From NCBI GenBank assembly GCA_028015205.1, contig JAPWFG010000023.1:2170001-2234000 (forward strand): a stretch of DNA of 64,000 nt, read 5' to 3'. The notes beneath the pieces are model-generated. The model did no database searches. It had not been told where the DNA came from and saw only the letters and a program-made list of their open reading frames with translations. The position numbers were made by a program, and so were the translations under genes. The stretch is from Mytilisepta virgata. Its lineage: Eukaryota; Mollusca; Bivalvia; Mytilida; Mytilidae. Below are positions 13,191 through 26,000 of the stretch, in pieces (positions within the stretch are counted from its first letter, which is position 1; each line of letters starts with the position of its first letter).

Positions 13191-14110
13191 TATGTTTATT
13201 AAAACAAATAAATGAAGGGAAACTTCTAAATAAGGACTCTAACATGATCATAAAGTTATACAGCTGTGAAAAAATATTTGGTCATATAAAAATAAACGAA
13301 GAGTTATATCAAAAACTTGTACAAAGCTGAAATATTATACAAACAATCGCTTCATTTGGCCATAACATGATTATAATAAACATTTCGGTTTTACAATACA
13401 ATAAACTAGAGACTCCCAGAAGCCTAGCTGTATCTCTCATCTGGAATAAACTGAGTAGCCTAATTCAAATGGAAGGGTTGGTCATCTTTGATGCTCTTAG
13501 AGTCCCATAAATGTACCCTTTCTTTTAGAAGATGTTTTTGTTGTCAATAATTGACCTAAGTTCAAAACTTAAGTATCTTTTTGTTACAGAAATAATCTGC
13601 AGAGTTCCTCCCCTTTGATAATCAATTTTCTTTTCAGTTCAAATTTTTTCTGACATGGAAAACATAGAATTTATATTTAATTGTTAAAAAACAAATAAAA
13701 AATGACTTTTGAGAAAAAAATTTATTCCTCTTTTGAAAAAAATGTGTTTCCCAAACTTTTTTGTACATATTAATTCTTTTATGACTTGGGTTATATTTAT
13801 GCAATCAGTGTAGTGTGTGTAACTTCTCAGTCATCAAAAGTGTTTAATAGTGATAAAAAAACTTTTAACTGCATTGTGTGCTAAGGCAAACAGCAGTTGA
13901 TTTCTTTGAAAATCTGTCAATACACCCAGGAATGAGTTTCTTTTAAAAACTTACCGAAAAAGTAACCTCAATTTTAAAAAAAAAGCCCTCCCTCCCTCAT
14001 CCATTTTTGTTTAAAGTGGCCTGAGAACATAAGCATCTTTTTTGAATGGCCTTAGAAAAATATTTGATTTTGTAGAAGTTTTGTGTATCTTCACATAGAC
14101 TTTCAATAAA
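13191..14110. other. No gene; family A-like 5' end at about 13408
   Basis: CTAGAGACTCCCAGAAGCC followed by a degenerate CTCATCTGG marks an eroded family-A 5' end. The rest is AT-rich with no recognisable content. Confidence 0.45.
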
Positions 14111-14760
14111 AACAGGTCGTTACAAAAAGTCAGAAATGAAAGAAAGTGAAAAAATTGTTCGATTGTTGAGGTTGAAGCTGAAAAACATGTTCTAATCAGG
14201 TGTGAAAAGAATACTACTGAGAGGAAAGAATTATCTAAATTCATATCATCAAAAGCCCTTCACAAATCTATCAGATAAACAAGTTTTAATATATTATATT
14301 TTCAATGGTGCAGATATATTAAACTCTTTTGACAAATATTTAGATGATAATGTAATCCATGAACAGTTTTTTTTTAAAATATTCATAGTTTATATATTTA
14401 TAATGAATGTTTTCTGTCATGTAACTGCATACATGTGACAAACTTAGAATGGGTATGGGTGGGATTGGGTGAGATTTTATTGACATCAAAATATAAGCTT
14501 AAAAAATAAAATATTCTCAAATATCATATGAAAAATTATCAATTTAATCATTTCCTTGATTATAGCCAAGTCTGTCAAACTTACTAGAAAACTATGTTTA
14601 TATCTTAAATCAGCGTGGAATCATAGATCACAATTGTTACAATTACTTTAATATCTCCTAGTATATACAGCTCTGTTTTGTTCTCTGCTTTTGTCAGATA
14701 TGTATTTTCTGTACTGTGCTATAGCATTTATGTTTGCTTATGCAATAAAGATTCATTCAC
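14110..14760 (+). pseudogene. Decayed LINE 3' end (reverse transcriptase C-terminus and tail)
   Basis: One frame reads VEAEKHVLIRCEKN, resembling the His/Cys segment near the C-terminus of bivalve non-LTR retrotransposon proteins. After a frame change the next reads LSDKQVLIYYIFNGADIL, resembling the segment that follows. Stops and a frameshift break it. Downstream, GCAATAAAGATTCATTCA (AATAAA at 14743-14748) looks like the polyadenylation tail of such elements. Family resemblance is from memory of the pattern, so moderate confidence. Confidence 0.42.
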
Positions 14761-15230
14761 TATTGTTTGTTGTCCAAATTGGCTTTGTGAATTAAATTGC
14801 TATGAATAAATATGGTATTGTTACAATTTCTTCTTCATTATCCGAAATCACCAGTGATACATAACTTTGGGAAATGTACATGTTATCAATGTTCCGTAAT
14901 TTAGTAACTTATTTAAATGTTTTTCAAATCTTTTATTCTTATTTCTAAATAGGACAATTGTCTTTAAAACAAACAAACAATAGTGAAATATATTAAATTT
15001 ATTCAATTTTTTAACAATGTGCATGGCAAAAATATTTTTATTAACAACTTTCTGAAATTAGTCTAAACAAGGGAGATAACTCAACATTGTTTACTTACAT
15101 AATGACAAGTAAGCTTTCAAATGCTAATTTCAATATAAAATAAGAATGAATTAACAAACATTTCTGTATTTTTCTTGTGAAGGACGATGTTTAAATGAAA
15201 AATATCCATTTACCATTTAAAGCTGTGTGG
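14760..15230. other. No gene seen
   Basis: AT-rich spacer without visible repeats or coding pattern. Confidence 0.5.
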
Positions 15231-16295
15231 CTTTTGTAAACATTTTATTTTTCCACGGAAGTTAAGGTATGCGTGAGAAATCATTGTGGTGACGGCCATT
15301 TTGGATTTCAGATCGGCACAAAAAACATAAATTTTGTAGATGACCATGTAAGGATCATTCCTACAATATAACAATTCAATTGTTTTTGTAGTTTCAGAGG
15401 AGAAGATTTTTCAAATTTCAGCCAATCAGAGTGCATAAATGGCCCTGGCAGCAATGTTTTTGAATTTCGGATCGACACCAAAAACATCTATTTTGTTAAG
15501 GACCATTATGTGATCATTAAGGTATAATATTACTTCCATCTGTCAAACGGTTTCTGACAAGAAGATGTTTGTATGTATTTCCCATAGGATCGTATGTTAA
15601 ATGTGTCCTGTGGTTGTCGCCATCTTGGATTTAAGATCGGCACAAAAAATATAAACTTTGTTGAGGACCATGTAAGGATCATTCCTGCAATATAACAATT
15701 CAATTGCTTTTGTAGTTTCAGAGAAGATTTTTTAAATTTCAGCCAATCAGAGTGCATAAATGGCCCTGGCAGCCATGTTTTTGAATTTCGGATAGCCACA
15801 AAAACATCAGTTTTGTTAAGGACCATTATGAGATCACTCAGGCATAATATTACTTCCATCTGTCAAACGGTTTCTGACAAGAAGATTTTTGTATTTCCCA
15901 TAGGATCCTATGTTAAATGCGACCTGTGGTGGCGGCCATCTAGGATTTCAGATCGGCATAAGAAACATACATTTTGTAGAGGACCATGTAAGGATCATTC
16001 CTGCAATATAACAATTAAATTGCTTTTGTAGTTTCTGAGAAGAAGATTTTTTAAATTTCAGCCAATCAGAGTGCATAAATGGCCCTGGCAGACATGTTGA
16101 GTTTTGGATCAGAACCAAAAACATAGACTTTGTATAGAACAATCCAATGAAATGCAATTGGCCATGGGGTTTTGGAGAAGAAGATTGAAATGTGAAAAGT
16201 TAACGGACGGACGCACGGATGGATGGCACAACAGACGACGGATGCAAAGTGATGGCAATAGCTCACATGGCCTTTTAGGCCAGGTGAGCTAAAAA
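15230..16295 (+). mobile_element. Family A (subfamily A') element, 3' part
   Basis: Three tandem units of about 310-330 bp containing CCATTTTGGATTTCAGATCG, GCCAATCAGAGTGCATAAAT and TCTGTCAAACGGTTTCTGAC. It ends with GGACGGACGCACGG and the 3' hairpin (16260-16290), then an A-run. The 5' boundary is unclear; the end at about 13408 is a candidate. Confidence 0.75.
16260..16290 (+). repeat. Family A 3' terminal hairpin
   Basis: AGCTCACATGGCC, loop TTTTA, GGCCAGGTGAGCT: near-perfect stem followed by AAAAA. Confidence 0.9.
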
Positions 16296-18007
16296 TGAAT
16301 CAGAGAGTGTTCACCATATGATCTGGTTTTGCTTATCTGGTTTATGAAAACAAAAATTTTCTTTTAATCTTTAGGTAATCAGGTACTGATTACAAAACTT
16401 TAATGATAGTTCTAATTTAATTAAAATTTTCAAATAATATTGTCACATTTCAAGATTACAAGCAATAGGAATAAATCACACAAAACTGTAAAAACAACCA
16501 ACTTAAACCAGTATAACACCCTTCTATGAATTATTATTATAATAATTATTATTATCATTATCAGTTTTTTAAATTTCGTCATTATGAAATCTATATTCTA
16601 TGTGGTTTTTTTTTAAAATTATTTGGTCAATATATTCAGAGTTATAAACAAAAATATTGCAAAATCAGCTATTTCCAGCTGATTGTGTAATGTCATAATT
16701 TTTCCCTTAGGTAAACTCAGGTGTAACACCCATTGTAACACCAATCAACTGGAACAAAACAAATGGCCAATTTATAATACAAACAACAAACACATTTTTA
16801 CTTCACATCACATGGTATTTGATCAATAAAATATTCCGTTTTAAATGAACATCAAACTATTTCAAGCAAGTGTATGCCTTTTTAAAGCTTGATTTTCTCT
16901 ATTTTAAACTAATTTTCATACCTAAAAAGCTCATAAGCATGGGGAAAAATATTTCAAGTATTCAAAACAAAATTTGTTTATGTTTATAAAAAGTATAAGA
17001 GTTTAAATCTGAGATTTAACACATCCCACACATATTTTCACTGTACAATCTATTGTAGCTAAAAGAAGTTTTACATGTAAATTTGGATTATCTGCCCCTG
17101 CCATCTGGTTTTTGGAAAAGGGTGAATTAACTGTCAAACAAGTAACTTCTTCCCTCTTCAATGTTTTTTGTTACTCTGTTACTTATTGGCCCTTAGAGGG
17201 ACCTTTAATTGTCTAATAAACATATTATTATTATTATTTCAATTTATTTGGCAATGCATTTTAATGAGATATTTTTTTCATATTTTGATCCATTAATAAC
17301 ATGACTATTACCTTTATGTTACAGCTTTCCTTAGGATCAAATGTACAAATTTCAATAGACCCCTAAAGAAGCTTCATATTATTTTTATTAAATCTTTATA
17401 TTCCGAACAGTAACAGCACATATTTGTTTTATCTCAAATTTTAGGGTCAGTGTCACTTTTTTTCTTTTTTTTCATTAACATCAATCCTACTACAAGACCT
17501 TAATATTTTTCAAAATCCCATTATTGGCCATTATGAATTGATCACATGACCGTCATGTTTCATTTTTCAGTGTAGATTATAATCAATCGAAATTGATCAT
17601 TGTTTCTTACTCCTATGTTGATCAAACTAAGCAAATTACAAACGCAATATCCCATTGATGCTTCATTTAAAATTTTAGTAAATTTGGTCGAGCAGTAAAA
17701 GATTTTGATTTAAAAAAATCAGAACCAAATAGCTATTTCCATTATGGTAGCTGTCCCTACATGTTAATAAAATGAGAAAATTTCTTCCCTAGCCTCAGAG
17801 AGATCTATCATACACAATTTTAAATTAACTGCCATTTTTAACAATGGTTTTAAAATATTTACCAATAAAAACAAGCATTCAGTTTGCATGTCTCTTTGTT
17901 GGCAATAAAAAAAAAGTAGTGTGGCGAAATGAACTATATTCATAGAGACTCTCCAACAGAATCATACCGGCATAGTTCATCGATGACAGACATAAAGTGA
18001 TTACAAT
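16296..18007. other. No gene seen
   Basis: AT-rich sequence with a short ATTATTATAATAATTATTATTA stretch near 16530 and isolated family-A-like words at 17.9 kb. No frame with domain pattern. Confidence 0.5.
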
Positions 18008-18044
18008 AGCTCACAATGGTCCTTTTGGACGGGTAAGCTAAAAA
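18008..18044 (+). mobile_element. Isolated family A 3' hairpin
   Basis: AGCTCACAATGGTCC, TTTT, GGACGGGTAAGCT then AAAAA. Preceded by an eroded GACAGACATAAAGTGA; the body upstream is unrecognisable. Confidence 0.7.
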
Positions 18045-19746
18045 CTACATGTAAAATAAAAAATCAAAATGAAGTTGTCAAACATCTCATTGAGCAAATA
18101 AATAAATGTTGAAGGGTCAGTGAGCTGTAGAATGGGCTAATAGCAAATAAAACAAACATCAAAATGATCCCAAAAAATTCATAAAAATTACAAAAACAAA
18201 CAATTAACAAAAACAGTTCAATTTTCAGCTGATTATCTTGATCATAAGCACAACCAAAGTGGTTAACAATTACAAATCTCATTGATGGCCCTTTCACATT
18301 TTGTTTTAGATAACATGTACAAGGTATAAAAATATGAAAAAAAGCTATATTTCTAAACTAAAAAATTTAAGTAATAATATTCTTATTATCAAAGTTCAAG
18401 TTAAAGTTGTACAAATAACAAAAAGATAAAAAAAATTCAGATGACAATCGAAACCTAAGCTAAGAACCATTTTAAATTTTATCCCAACTAGTCAATTGAT
18501 TTCAGAGAAGAATTTATGAAAAACATAAAACCATAGGTTTGAATTTTATCCCACCTGATTAATTGATTTCATAAAACACTTTTTGAATAAGATATTTTCC
18601 AATTTCTTATATTTTTTTTGTTTTGCTGGCCATTAACTACACCACTCAAGGCCCTCATTTTGTCTAGTCTATATCTGCAAACAATTATTTTAAATAATTT
18701 CTTATAGAATTTATTTTTAATATTTATTATGGCAATTTTTGCTCAATGTTTACATTTTCAGATATAATATCTCAATATGTGGTCTATATTGGTTCTGACA
18801 GTTTAATCCGAGAAAAAAAGCAATTATTTGCCGACTTTCCTGTTTTCACTAACCAATATCATTATTTGTTAAAGGTAGTGAAGACTTGGACAATTTGAAA
18901 GAGGACCACCATATGACCAATTTAACAATGTTTAGTCTCAATTGCCAAAAGTTTTACCAGAATTTTTTTTTCTGTGGTTCAAAAAAGCAAAATGATCACA
19001 ATGAGTTTGAAGCTCTTTGGCCAATTTGCCAAAGGCCAGGCGATTAAAAATATATATCACATGAAAATGAATATACTTATATACAAGTCATTAAATAAAT
19101 GAAAATTAAGTAGTTATATTCATAATATATGTATTAAGCCAATGTTCCAGATTACTTCAATGTCAGAAGTTTTCCATATTTTATTTTCATTAATAGTTAG
19201 GTAGGTTTTAGCTAGGATAAAATCTTACAGTATCTAATTATTAAATAGTTTCCACCTCATTACAGTAAATTTTAGATTATGACGAGAAAAAATATCATGG
19301 ATAATATTCTGTAATTAAATTTTTTCCAGGTAAAGAAAATTTAATAATTTTTCATGTAATCATTTGTCATAAATATTTTCCAGGTTTGGAAAATTTGATA
19401 AATTTTCACGTAATAATTTTATCATGGATATTATTTAATTTTAAAAAATTTTCCTTTCTACTTTTTTACACCTTAGTCCAATTGTCTTTCTTTTACCCCC
19501 ACATGCATGTAATACTAGACCAAACTTTTTTTAATATTTCACCAAAGGAAAACCCTTATCAAACACTTTTGTTTAGCAACTTAGATTTTTGTGTAAAATT
19601 TGGCGATGGAAGGATTTACTATTACATGTATTAAAATCTTTTTTTTGGACAAACAATTTCATAGAGGAAAGTATTAAATGTTACCATGGTTACATGTGCA
19701 GTTATTTTCACATTACAAGAAATTCTTTTGACTTTGACGTTGTCTT
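18045..19746. other. Downstream flank of the ROCO gene; no other gene seen
   Basis: AT-rich. A further eroded family-A 3' end occurs at about 19009-19052 (GGCCAATTTGCCAAAGGCCAGGCGATTAAAAA is split by substitutions). The 3' untranslated region of the ROCO gene must lie in the upper part. Confidence 0.45.
19180..19185 (-). terminator. Possible polyadenylation signal AATAAA of the ROCO gene
   Basis: AATAAA on the minus strand about 560 nt past the stop codon. In AT-rich DNA this hexamer arises often by chance, so the assignment is tentative. Confidence 0.2.
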
Positions 19747-20003
19747 TCATTTTTTTCCACCTTTGTCTCGAGGTCTATGTGAGTCAGAAGGCTCCACTTG
19801 TTGAGAGGTTTTCCTATCTAGCCGGCTACTTTTTGTACCTCTAGACTGTAAGGATATCAAGGGTTTTTTTACTTCTCCTAGCATCTTTGGTATGGCCCCT
19901 TGCTTTTCATATTGTTTTCTTTCCTCTTCAGTTCTGACTTCTTTAGATACTAAACCCCCTGAAGCTGTAACAGGTTCTTCTGATTCAAGATTAACAGCTT
20001 TCC
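19747..20003 (-). CDS. Exon 10 (terminal, 257 nt): charged C-terminal tail
   Basis: Acceptor ATTTACAG; phase 1 entry from exon 9 gives 84 further residues and a TGA stop at 19749-19747. The tail is rich in Lys, Arg, Glu and Ser (for example EVRTEEERKQYEKQG, then RPRDKGGKK at the end), with no recognisable domain; likely disordered. It is the only in-phase stop that closes the model. Confidence 0.78.
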
Positions 20004-23000
20004 CTGTAAATATTTTAACTGAATGAATTTTTATCTTACTATCAGTTCATATTTTTGTGTCGTTATCACATAAATATATGGTAATAAAGCATATTTATCA
20101 TTTAAAGTTACAACATACCAAAAGAAAGAACTTTAATGAGCAAGCTCAATGTACTCCACCCTCCCCCCATACAGTTATGGCTGAAAATGAAATCTGCTCC
20201 GAACTTAAATTGGATGTGTAAGATTGAAAATTAGTTCAACATATAACAGCGAATCAAATTTTTGGATTTTTGAAATAAAATATAATAATGTTAACACGAT
20301 CAATGGTTGTGCATGCAAGAGATAAGCAGACGTGTTATTCTACAACTACAAAGTACAACTGATAGACATCAGCCAATGGTTTCCGTACAGAAAAGTTTTT
20401 TATAATTTTACATAAACTGTTATCACAGAGATATGTCTCGCCTTTTTGTAATTTTGATTATGCAAATGTTGAAATCATAATAGCAATACCTTAACATCTT
20501 ACACAAGTTATGCAAATATTCAAAGTCAATGAACCATGACTGAGTTACATGGTTAAACAATCTCCATTTAAATGAGATGTGTGAATGCTAATACAACTGG
20601 ATACCAAATACCATTGACTTATTATGTCGTTCCCAAACCTAAATACAAAAATTTTGTGGGAAAAATTTGGTTGATTATATAGGGAATCACTGATGCGTGA
20701 CTGGAGTGGGCCCCCCTTAGGTGAGTCAGCGCCCCCCCCCCCCCCCCCCCCCCCCCCCCACCTTACAAAAAGTTCTGGATCCGCCACTGATAGCAATACT
20801 TTAACATGTAAGTTATGGAAATATTCAGTCAATGAATATGCACGAATTAGCCTACCTGTGTGTAGCTTTTCAACCCAACCTCATCATGGCGAGACAAAAA
20901 TCTTTTTGCTTGGCTTTGTGTCCAATGAAATATAATTTTGTTTGTTTACTTATAGTTACTTATAGTTGATTTCCAGTACAGGATCCCTCAAGGTTCCTCT
21001 TCACCAGACTCATAATATATGTAAAGTAAGCAAACCATTCAAAGTCAATAGACCATGACTGAGGGGGTGGAGCCAAATAATCTCCATGGCAATGAGATGT
21101 AGCAATGGTAATACATCTGCATACCAATTATCATTGACCTACCACTAGTGGATCCCCATAAACTGACCTAATCACAAACTAATACATGTAAAGTAAGCAA
21201 ACCATTCAAAGTCAATAGACCATGACTGAGGGGGCGGAGCCAAATAATCTCCATGGCAATGAGATGTAGCAATGGTAATACATCTGCATACCAATTATCA
21301 TTGACCTACCACTAGTGGATCCCCATAAACTGACCTAATCACAAACTAATACATGTAAAGTAAGTAAACCATTCAAAGTCAATAGACCATGACTGAGGGG
21401 GTGGAGCCAAATAATCTCCATGGCAATGAGATGTAGCAATGGTAATACATCTGCATACCAATTATCATTGACCTACCACTAGTGAATCCCCATAAACTGA
21501 CCTAATCACAAACTAATACATGTAAAGTAAGCAAACCATTCAAAGTCAATAGACCATGACTGAGGGGGCGGAGCCAAATAATCTCCATGGCAATGAGATG
21601 TGGCAATGGTAATACATCTGCATACCAATTATCATTGACCTACCACTAGTGGATCCCCATAAAACTGAGCTAATCACAAACTAATACATTGTTGACGCCA
21701 TCGCCGCCGCCGCCGCCGCCAGAAACAGCATACCTATGTCTCGCCTTTTGACTCCGTCAAGGCGAGACAAAAAGGGTGATAGATAATGCATGGCAGACAA
21801 CGGATGTCAAGTCACTGGCAATAAATGACACTAGCCCTTTGGCAGGTTGAGCTAAAAAATGAAGTTGCTACATGTATCTAGGCGACAAGAACTTAAGTGC
21901 ATTATTTTTTAAAGTCCCCTCCAAAAATGTGGTTCCCCGTTTTAGACTTTTTTCATCCATGTTATTGATGTAAGAAACTTTTCATTCAACTATGATAATA
22001 TGGATCGAGGCAATATCGAATAGATAATTGGATGCTTGGAGTATAATAAAACTTCCAGATTTCTAGACTTTCGTACAATTCTATGGCAACATTCAAAAGT
22101 GGTTTATTCTGGAGACAATACTGAATTTATAAGTTAGAAAACAAAAATTTCAATTTAAAAAATCTTACATGTTTCTATTTTTATAAATTATAAAAACCCA
22201 AAACAAACATGGTAACTTATCAGTTTAAAAAAAAATTTTTTTCCAGATTCTTCAAATGGAACTAAAATTTGTTATGCTGTTAACACAGCTGGACTTGCTT
22301 ATCTTCTAGAGCACCAGTTGTTACTCCCGGGTTTGATGAGATTTCACATTGCTAGTGCTTTAGTTTCAGTATTGTCTTGCTCTAATGTGTTTAGTTTATT
22401 ATACGTTTTTTTATTCTTTTAGTTATACATGTATCCTTGTGGCATTCCTGACTTTTCTTTGGACTTCGAATTTGTGAACTTTTCCCACTATTTTGTTGCT
22501 TCGGTATTCTTTTGCTGATATTGTTAATAAATCCAAGAAATTTAAAATTCAATGTTTGGTCAAAATATATGTATAACAAGAGAGCTGTCTGAGTGACAGC
22601 AGACCGGGTTTTCCTTCTATTTCATTTTTACTGAGTAACTTTTCTGCAACAAAGAAGTCAAGGGTCAAGGTCAGATGTCAACATCTTTAATACAAGACAC
22701 ATCATCTTGAGATACACTACCCACACATCAAAGATCTAAGTGGTTTCAGACAAGAAGATTTTTAAATGAATTTTCCCAGAGGATCCTATATTTAACTAAG
22801 TTTGGCAGTGGTGGCCATTTTGGTCGACAATCTAGGTTGAATGACATCATTCTGAAAGAGGACCATCTAAGGACCAATGCTGCCAAGTTTAGTTCAAATG
22901 GGCTCAGTAGTTTCAGACAAAAAGATTTTTGAGTGAATTTCCCATAGGGTCCTGAGTTAATCTAAGTTTGGCTGTGGCGGACATCTTGGTTCACAGTCCA

Positions 23001-26000
23001 CAAAATCCGATATATTTCTGAAAGAGGACATCCTAAGAACCACTCCTGCCAAGTCTGGTTCCAATCTGTCAAGTGGTTTCAAAAAAAAGATTTTTCAATG
23101 AATTTTCCCATAGGGCCCTATGTTAAACTAAGTTCAGCTGTGGCGGCCATCTTGGTTCAAAGTCTGGGTCATCAGACACAATTCTGAAAGAGGGCCATCT
23201 AAGGACCATTGCTACCAAATCTTGTTCTAATTTGCTTAGTAGTTTCAGACAAGAAGAATTTCCCATAGGGTCCTATGTTAAACTAAGTTCGGCTGTGGCA
23301 GCCATCTTGGTTCACAGTCCACAAAATCCGACAAATTTCTGAAAGAGGACCTCCTAAGGACCATTGCTGCCAAGTCTGGTTCCAATTGGTCAAGTTGTTT
23401 CAGACAAGAAGACTTTTCAAGGAATTTTCCATAAGGCCCTGAGTTAAACTAAGTTCGGTTGTGGCGGCCATATTGGTTGTCAGTCCAGGTCATCGGACAC
23501 AATTCTGAAATAGGATCATCTACGGACCATTGATGCCAAGTCTGGTTCCAACTGGTCAAGTGGTTTCAGACAAGAAGATTTTTCTATGAATTTTCTCATA
23601 GGGGCCTATGTTAAACTAAGTTCGGCTGTGGTGGCCATCTTGGTTAACAGTCCAGGTCAGCGGACATACTTCTGAAGAGAACCTCCTAAGGACCATTACT
23701 GCCAAGTTTGATTCCAATTGGCCTTTCAGTTTCATAGAAGAAGATTTTTGAAATTCATACCCCCCCTTTCTATTTTTAGTAACAGCAGCCATGTCGGTTG
23801 GAAGTTGAGAATACCGGACATATTTTTGGATGGGGATCACCCAAGGACATTCCACCAAAGTTTGATGCCAATTGGCCCAGTGGTTTCAGAGGAAATGATC
23901 TTTAAAGGAAAGTTATGCCGGATGCCGTCTTTAAAGGGCAATAAAATGCTCCGCTGGGCGCAGCTAGATAAGACCGCAGATTTCGAACCCTGAATAGTTG
24001 GGGCAATTATGAACACAACATTCAAGCTTGATACAATACTGAATTTGGATTGTGAATAAATATTTGACACAGCATAGGTTTCTGACACAGAATGAATGTT
24101 GTCTAAGAACTTAAAAATTTTTAATTTACCTATTCAAACCATATCAGTATTATTTGTTTTTATATATAAATCAGAAATAACCAATTTAAAATTTAAAATT
24201 TGGCACACATATCAATTTCTTGCTATTGCGCAATACTGTGCAATTGAAAATTTCTTCAAATATTTGACACATAATAGGTTTCTGACACAGAATAACTGAA
24301 ATCAAAGAACTTAGAATTGGTCATATGATTTGAATTTATATTCAATTTTTTGCTTCTTGTGCAATACAATATGCTGTGCACAAATGCCTCCCCCCCCCCC
24401 CAAAAAAAAAAACATTTACCCCTTTATTAGCTTTAATTTTGGACCCCGATTTGGACCAACTTGAAAACTGGGCCCAAAATAAAAAAACTAAGTACATTTT
24501 TAGATTCAGCATATCAAAGAACCCAAAGAATTCAATTTTTGTTAAAATCAAACTAAGTTTAATTTTGGACCCTTTGGACCTTAATGTAGACCAATTTGAA
24601 AAGGGGACCAAAAATTAAGAATCTAAATGCTCGTTTAGATTCGGCATATCAAAGAACCCCAATAGTTCAATTTTCGATGAAATCAAAAAAAGTTTAATTT
24701 TGGACCCTTTTGGCCCCTAATTCCTAAACTGTTGGGACCAAAACTCCCAAAATCAATCCCAAACTTCCTTTTGTGGTCATAAACCTTGTGTTTAAATTTC
24801 ATAAATTTCTATTTACTTCTACTAAAGTTATTGTGCAAAAAGCAAGAAAAATGCTTATTTGGGCCCTTTTTTAGCCCCTAATTCCTAAACTGTTGGGACC
24901 AAAACTCCCAAAAACAATCCCAACCTTCATTTTGTGGTCATAAACCTTTTGTTAAAATTTCATAGATTTCTGTTTACTTATACTAGAGTTATTGTGCGAA
25001 AACCAAGAAAAATGCTTATTGGGCCCGTTTTTGGCCCCTAATTCTTAAACTATTGGGTCTAAAACTACCAAAATCAATCCCAACCTTCCTTTTGTGGTCA
25101 TAATCCTTGTGTTTAAATTTCATAGATTTCTATTAACTTATACTCAAGTTATCGTGCGAAAACCAAATGTCTTCGGACGACGACGGACGACGGACGACGC
25201 CAACGTCATACCAATATACGACCCCAAAAATTGACGACGACGACGCCAACGTCATACCAATATATGACCGCAAAAATTTTGCGGTCGTATAAAAACTACA
25301 GTTTACCCCTATGTTCTATTTTTAGCCATGTCGGCCATGTTGGTTGGCAGGCGTGGTCATCGGACACATTTTTTAAACTAAATACCCTATTGATGCTTTT
25401 GGCCAAGTTTGGTTCCATTTGGCCCAGTAGTTTCAGAGGAGAAGATTTTTGTAAAAGTTAAAAGACGACGACGACGAGAGACGACGACGGACGACGGATG
25501 CCAAGTGATGAGAAAAGCTCACTTGACCTTTCAGGTCAGGTGAGCTAAAAAGTACAGGCTGGACATGATTAGCAATTTATTAACCTTGAGGTCAAAGTTC
25601 AAGGTCAACATCCTTAATATGGGACACATCATCTTAAGGAAAACTACATACACAACAAATATCCAAGGCCTAGGTCTTTAGACAAGAAAGTTATAGGCCG
25701 GACACGATTAGCAGCCACCTGACCGCCCGACTTCACCAATTCAATAACCAGATTTTTCCAGAGGAAAACCCGGTTAAAAACCTATGAGTCAACAGAACAG
25801 TAATAATGGAATGGAACATGGTAATATACCATAATATTGGAAGTTCCTCTAATCTACATCCATTTAATATGAACTATACCTGATTGGTCCGTTCTTATAT
25901 CAAACTGTTGTGAAGTGACTTTTTTCTGTGGACTTCTTATATTGTATTTTTCTTTTAAGAAGCCAATTCCTTGCTCAACACGTTGAAGTGCTTGCATCAA

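Larger units (their letters stand above)
22576..25780 (+). mobile_element. Family D element containing family A and family F sequence
   Basis: 5' end ACAAGAG with hairpin GCTGTCTGAGTGACAGC and motif ACCGGGTTTTCC (22603-22614). The matching 3' end GGAAAACCCGGT (25763-25774) is followed by TAAAAA. Between them lie a family A body (about 22740-25550, 3' hairpin 25516-25546) and, inside that, family F copy 2 (23941-25294). Family A here lacks its own 5' hairpin. Confidence 0.78.

Noticed and set aside
20545..20935. Frames with poly-Gly or poly-Pro
   Set aside because: The homopolymer comes from a poly-C run in a repeat tail.
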